A DNA stretch of 64,000 bases from the NCBI GenBank assembly GCA_963932145.1, contig OZ010616.1, positions 51,791,846 through 51,855,845 on the forward strand, read 5' to 3'. The DNA is from Acanthosepion lycidas. Lineage: Eukaryota > Mollusca > Cephalopoda > Sepiida > Sepiidae. Positions 60,184-64,000 of this stretch are shown here, piece after piece. Below the pieces are notes generated by a model that was not told the origin of the DNA, searched no databases, and saw nothing but the letters and a program-made list of their open reading frames with translations. A program made the translations under genes and the position numbers. Each line of letters opens with the position of its first letter. Position 1 is the stretch's first letter.

Positions 60184-60970
60184 GGTGCTCTTTTTCTCAC
60201 AGACGGTGCCCAACTGACCTTACTATACAGTGCAGTCGACAGAATCAACCAACTCGCATGCGCGAAATTAAAAATATAAAATGATTACAATTTACCCATC
60301 GTACCCTGCATTTGTAGCATTTTGATATTTTTCCAAATCGTTTTATGCGTGCTTTCTTTTCTTGGGATTTTTGTTTGATGTTTTCCGTAGAATAATTAAT
60401 TTCAGCTATTGATTTGATCTCGTATTTTTCATCACTTAATTTTAAATTCTCTCTCACTTAATCGACACTTTTTATTTCTCTGCAACTTCTACATCAGATT
60501 TCAAGAAATTTACTTCTTTATTTGTCTTTTGTATTCGTAATCGTTGATCTTAGTGACACAAAGATGTGTACTTTACTTAGCTGCTTACATATATTAGTAC
60601 ATCGATTTCCTTTTTACTTCTGATGCCGAGTATCACATGTTAGCTGTACCACTGTTCTTCTCGACTCTCGGACTGGGATCAAAGTGAAATATCTGCTCTT
60701 TACCTGCCTGCCGTGTTTATTCATGGAAAGTTCATGGGGTATCTGAGATTCCAGTCTTGTTGCAGCACTTCCATCATTGCACTAAAGAAGAAGATTTTGT
60801 GGAATAGTAAGGCCAGAGTGATAATGGTCGGGGGATAATGGGCAGTTTAAAAAAAAAACATATGAAATAACCATTCACCAGTGCGGAAGAGTGGTATATA
60901 ACATGATGGACTATATCACTTCACTAACTTTTGCAAATATTTTATCGTTTATATTTATAATATTATTATT
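60184..60970. other. AT-rich DNA, no gene recognised
   Basis: The first 60 bp are probably the mariner 5' flank ('cccaactgaccttacta'). The remainder has no recognisable domain; an open frame at 60,245-60,457 (minus) is Lys-rich and unconvincing. Confidence 0.5.
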
Positions 60971-61200
60971 ATTCATCCAATACAAGGTCCCAAGTGCCCC
61001 TCAAGGTAGAGGCTTACTGAAGGAGGTTGTTGAAATTGGTGTAAAGAGAGTAAGTAAGGAGTGAATATTATGACAATAGGTAGTATGGAAATGAACTAGG
61101 TGTAGCTTAGATGTGATACAAGGTCAAAACTACGGAGCATTCAGTGACGAGCGAACTCACTATTCAGTCGTTATTAAGCATTACACCATATCACAGTTCT
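60970..61200 (-). mobile_element. tRNA-derived SINE, second and older copy with tail
   Basis: On the minus strand 'gatatggtgtaatgctta' (A box) and 'gagttcgctcgtcactga' (B-box region) align with the SINE at 34,798-34,937. Both share 'ccttgt' and 'acatctaagc' downstream. This copy keeps an additional tail of about 110 bp ending in (AAT)n near 60,955-60,970. It is more diverged, and no clear target-site duplication was found. Confidence 0.65.
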
Positions 61201-61806
61201 CAAAGCTTATGTTAGATGTTCAATTCCGATAAGTCATATATCTCGTTTTTTCCTGGGGTGTTTAATCATACCTCATCGTCTTTTGCCGCAGAACATTATC
61301 CTCAAAAAGCAGTATTTCAGTGTTTCTGTTCAGAGTATATAATTCCACCTTTGTCCATTCAACCACTCCAACACTATGCATTACAACAGATATACATTAT
61401 TAGTATGATAGTTCTTGTTGCTGTAGTCAGTGTTTTCAGATGTGTATAAAGAGTAAATGTCGGTAAAAATGGAAAAAAGAAATGCATATTTATAATAATA
61501 ATAATTAGATAAATAAATAAATAAAATGAACGTGGAAATTTTCAGGAAAGAAGGTAGAAATCTCAGCAAAAGTTTGGATAGATCACTGCAATTCCTTTCA
61601 TTTTGGTGCCACACTCTTCGACATTTAAGGCATTAGAAATATACAAAGTCTACTTGGTGACAGAAAACATTCCCTAAATATGGAACTGTGGAAAGCGACA
61701 TTAAAACTGAATGATATCAAATGTACTTCCACTAATAGTTTGAATGTCTGAAAATAAAACTTTCAAGGAAACACCATGTCACATTAACTGTAACGTCTGT
61801 CGTTAA
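61201..61806. other. AT-rich DNA, no gene recognised
   Basis: An A/T-rich stretch with (ATA)n and (AAAT)n near 61,490-61,525. An open frame at 61,216-61,449 shows no recognisable motif. Confidence 0.5.
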
Positions 61807-64000
61807 GCCCCATACAAATGAAATGAAAAGCAATAAATATGGATACAAAGTAAAAAAAAGAAAGAGATTAATTACCAATTCTATATTGATGATAACAATC
61901 TCTTTACCAAAGATGACAGTAGACTCCCTGTCACCCCTTCTGTTCCGTTTGTCCCTAATCCCCCTTTCACATGAAATGAACAGTAATAAATATGGATACA
62001 AAGAAAAAAAAGAATTTCATTCATTACCTATTCTACATGGATGATAACAATCTCTTTACCAAAGATGACAGTAGACTCCCTATCACCCCTTCTGTTCCGT
62101 TTGTCCTTAATCCCCCTTTCACATGAAATGAACAGTAATAAATATGGATACAAAGAAAAAAAAGAATTTCATTCATTACCTATTCTAAATGGATGATAAC
62201 AAACTCTTTACCAAAGATGACAGTAGACTCCCTGTCACCCCTTCTGTTCCGTTTGTCCTTAATCCCCCTTTCACATGAAATGAACAGTAATAAATATGGA
62301 TACAAAGAAAAAAAAGAATTTCATTCATTACCTATTCTACATGGATGATAACAATCTCTTTACCAAAGATGACAGTAGACTCCCTGTCAGCCATTCTGTT
62401 CCGTTAGTCTTAATCCCCCTTTCACATGAAATGAACAGTAATAAATATGGATACAAAGAAAAAAAAGAATTTCATTCATTACCTATTCTACATGGATGAT
62501 AACAAACTGTTTACCAAAGATGACAGTAGACTCCCTGTCACCCCTTCTGTTCCGTTTGTCCTTAATCCCCCTTTCACATGAAATGAACAGTAATAAATAT
62601 GGATACAAAGAAAAAAAAGAATTTCATTCATTACCTATTCTACATGGATGATAACAAACTCTTTACCAAAGATGTCAGTAGACTCCATGTCACCCCTTCT
62701 GTTCCGTTTGTCCTTAATCCCCCTTTCACATGAAATGAACAGTAATAAATATGGATACAAAGAAAAAAAACAATTTCATTCATTACCTTTTCTACATGGA
62801 TGATAACAAACTCTTTACCAAAGATGACAGTAGACTCCCTGTCACCACTCCTGTTCCGTTTGTCCTTAATCCCCCTTTCACATGAAATGAACAGTAATAA
62901 ATATGGATACAAAGAAAAAAAAGAATTTCATTCATTACCTATTCTACATGGATGATAACAAACTCTTTACCAAAGATGACAGTAGACTCCCTGTCACCCC
63001 TTCTGTTCCGTTTGTACTTAATCGCCCTTTCACATGAAATGAACAGTAATAAATATGAATACAAAGAAAAAAAAGAATTTCATTCATTACCTATTCTACA
63101 TGGATGATAACAATCTCTTTACCAAAGATGACAGTAGACTCCCTGTCACCCCTTCTGATCCGTTTGTCCTTAATCGCCCTTTCACATGAAATGAACAGTA
63201 ATAAATATGGATACAAAGAAAAAAAAGAATTTCATTCATTACCTATTCTACATGGATGATAACAATCTCTTTACCAAAGATGACAGTAGACTCCGTGTCA
63301 CCCCTTCTGTTCCGTTTGTCCTTAATCCGCCTTTCACATGAAATGAACAGTAATAAATATGGATACAAAGAAAAAAAAGAATTTCATTCATTACCTATTC
63401 TACATGGATGATAACAATCTCTTTACCAAAGATGACAGTAGACTCCATGTCACCCCTTCTGTTCCGTTTGTCCTTAATCCCCCTTTCACATGAAATGAAC
63501 AGTAATAAATATGGATACAAAGAAAAAAAAGAATTTCATTCATTACCTATTCTACATGGATGATAACAATCTCTTTACCAAAGATGACAGTAGACTCCAT
63601 GTCACCGCTTCTGTTCCGTTTGTCCTTAATCCCCCTTTCACATGAAATGAACAGTAATAAATATGGATACAAAGAAAAAAAAGAAATTCATTCATTACCT
63701 ATTCTACATGGATGATAACAAACTCTTTACCAAAGATGACAGTAGACTCCGTGTCACCCCTTCTGTTCCGTTTGTCCTTAATCCCCCTTTCACATGAAAT
63801 GAACAGTAATAAATATGGATACAAAGAAAAAAAAGAATTTCATTCATTACCTATTCTACATGGATGATAACAAACTCTTTACCAAAGATGACAGTAGACT
63901 CCGTGTCACCCCTTCTGTTCCGTTTGTCCTTAATCCCCCTTTCACATGAAATGAACAGTAATAAATATGGATACAAAGAAAAAAAAGAATTTCATTCATT
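61807..64000. repeat. 152-bp tandem satellite, about 14 copies, running off the window end
   Basis: The word 'catgaaatgaacagtaat' recurs at about 61,970, 62,122, 62,274 and onward with an exact 152-bp period. The first copy (from about 61,815) is the most diverged. Other blocks are 'ggatacaaagaaaaaaaaga', 'ttcattcattacctattct', 'ctctttaccaaagatgacag' and 'ccttctgttccgtttgtcc'. Copies are very similar to each other, with recurrent two-state positions (acaaTctc/acaaActc; ccCtgtc/ccGtgtc/ccAtgtc). That suggests a recent expansion. The array is incomplete at 64,000. Confidence 0.95.

Overview
This window is eukaryotic, gene-poor and repeat-dominated. There are no bacterial-type operons, and I recognise no intact host gene. 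The LINE family, the tRNA-derived SINEs, the mariner-type remnants and the dense satellites suit a lophotrochozoan animal. A cephalopod, especially an octopus, is my best guess, but that rests on family resemblance and not on a diagnostic gene.

Layout. 1-1,740: AT-rich DNA with a short STPR-like repeat ORF (725-1,114) and a direct duplication. 1,740-4,215: two short arrays of a 185-bp satellite in opposite orientations. 5,640-6,297: a 5'-truncated LINE tail. 7,367-9,960: a 113-bp tandem array of about 23 copies. 10,190-12,930: microsatellites, a perfect 14-bp hairpin and a 1.7-kb purine-rich minisatellite. 12,960-33,720: a 20.7-kb array of the 185-bp satellite with higher-order structure. 33,720-34,380: a decayed LINE copy that runs directly into that array. 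34,798-34,937: a SINE with a target-site duplication. 35,880-36,440: a 177-bp repeat (x3). 36,440-43,645: two nested LINEs in opposite orientation. 43,970-58,303: a 14.3-kb array of a 260-bp satellite, also with higher-order repeats. 59,270-60,200: a palindromic mariner-type MITE in a TA microsatellite, then a deleted mariner transposase pseudogene. 60,970-61,200: a second SINE. 61,807-64,000: a 152-bp tandem array that runs off the window.

Main result. The 185-bp satellite can be traced within this window to the 3' end of the local LINE family. Read on the minus strand, each monomer begins with the LINE's C-terminal codons (LWNSLP, then CFP, NLQ and FKCNIN), has a stop within one codon of the LINE's own stop, and continues through the LINE 3'UTR to the 'cttagtggc' tail. 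At the right edge of the big array the repeat passes without a break into upstream LINE coding sequence. At the left edge it ends in a LINE-tail-like sequence. This is what tandem amplification of a 185-bp segment inside one LINE 3' end would leave. The array then evolved a divergent B-type monomer and a 2,947-bp (about 16-mer) higher-order repeat.

Second result. A near full-length LINE (about 37,508-42,036, plus strand, single EN-RT reading frame broken by two frameshifts and one stop) is inserted into an older minus-strand copy of the same family. The two halves of the older copy (36,440-37,507 and 42,037-43,645) meet at the same codon of the RT. The arrangement forms a multi-kilobase inverted repeat that could give dsRNA if transcribed.
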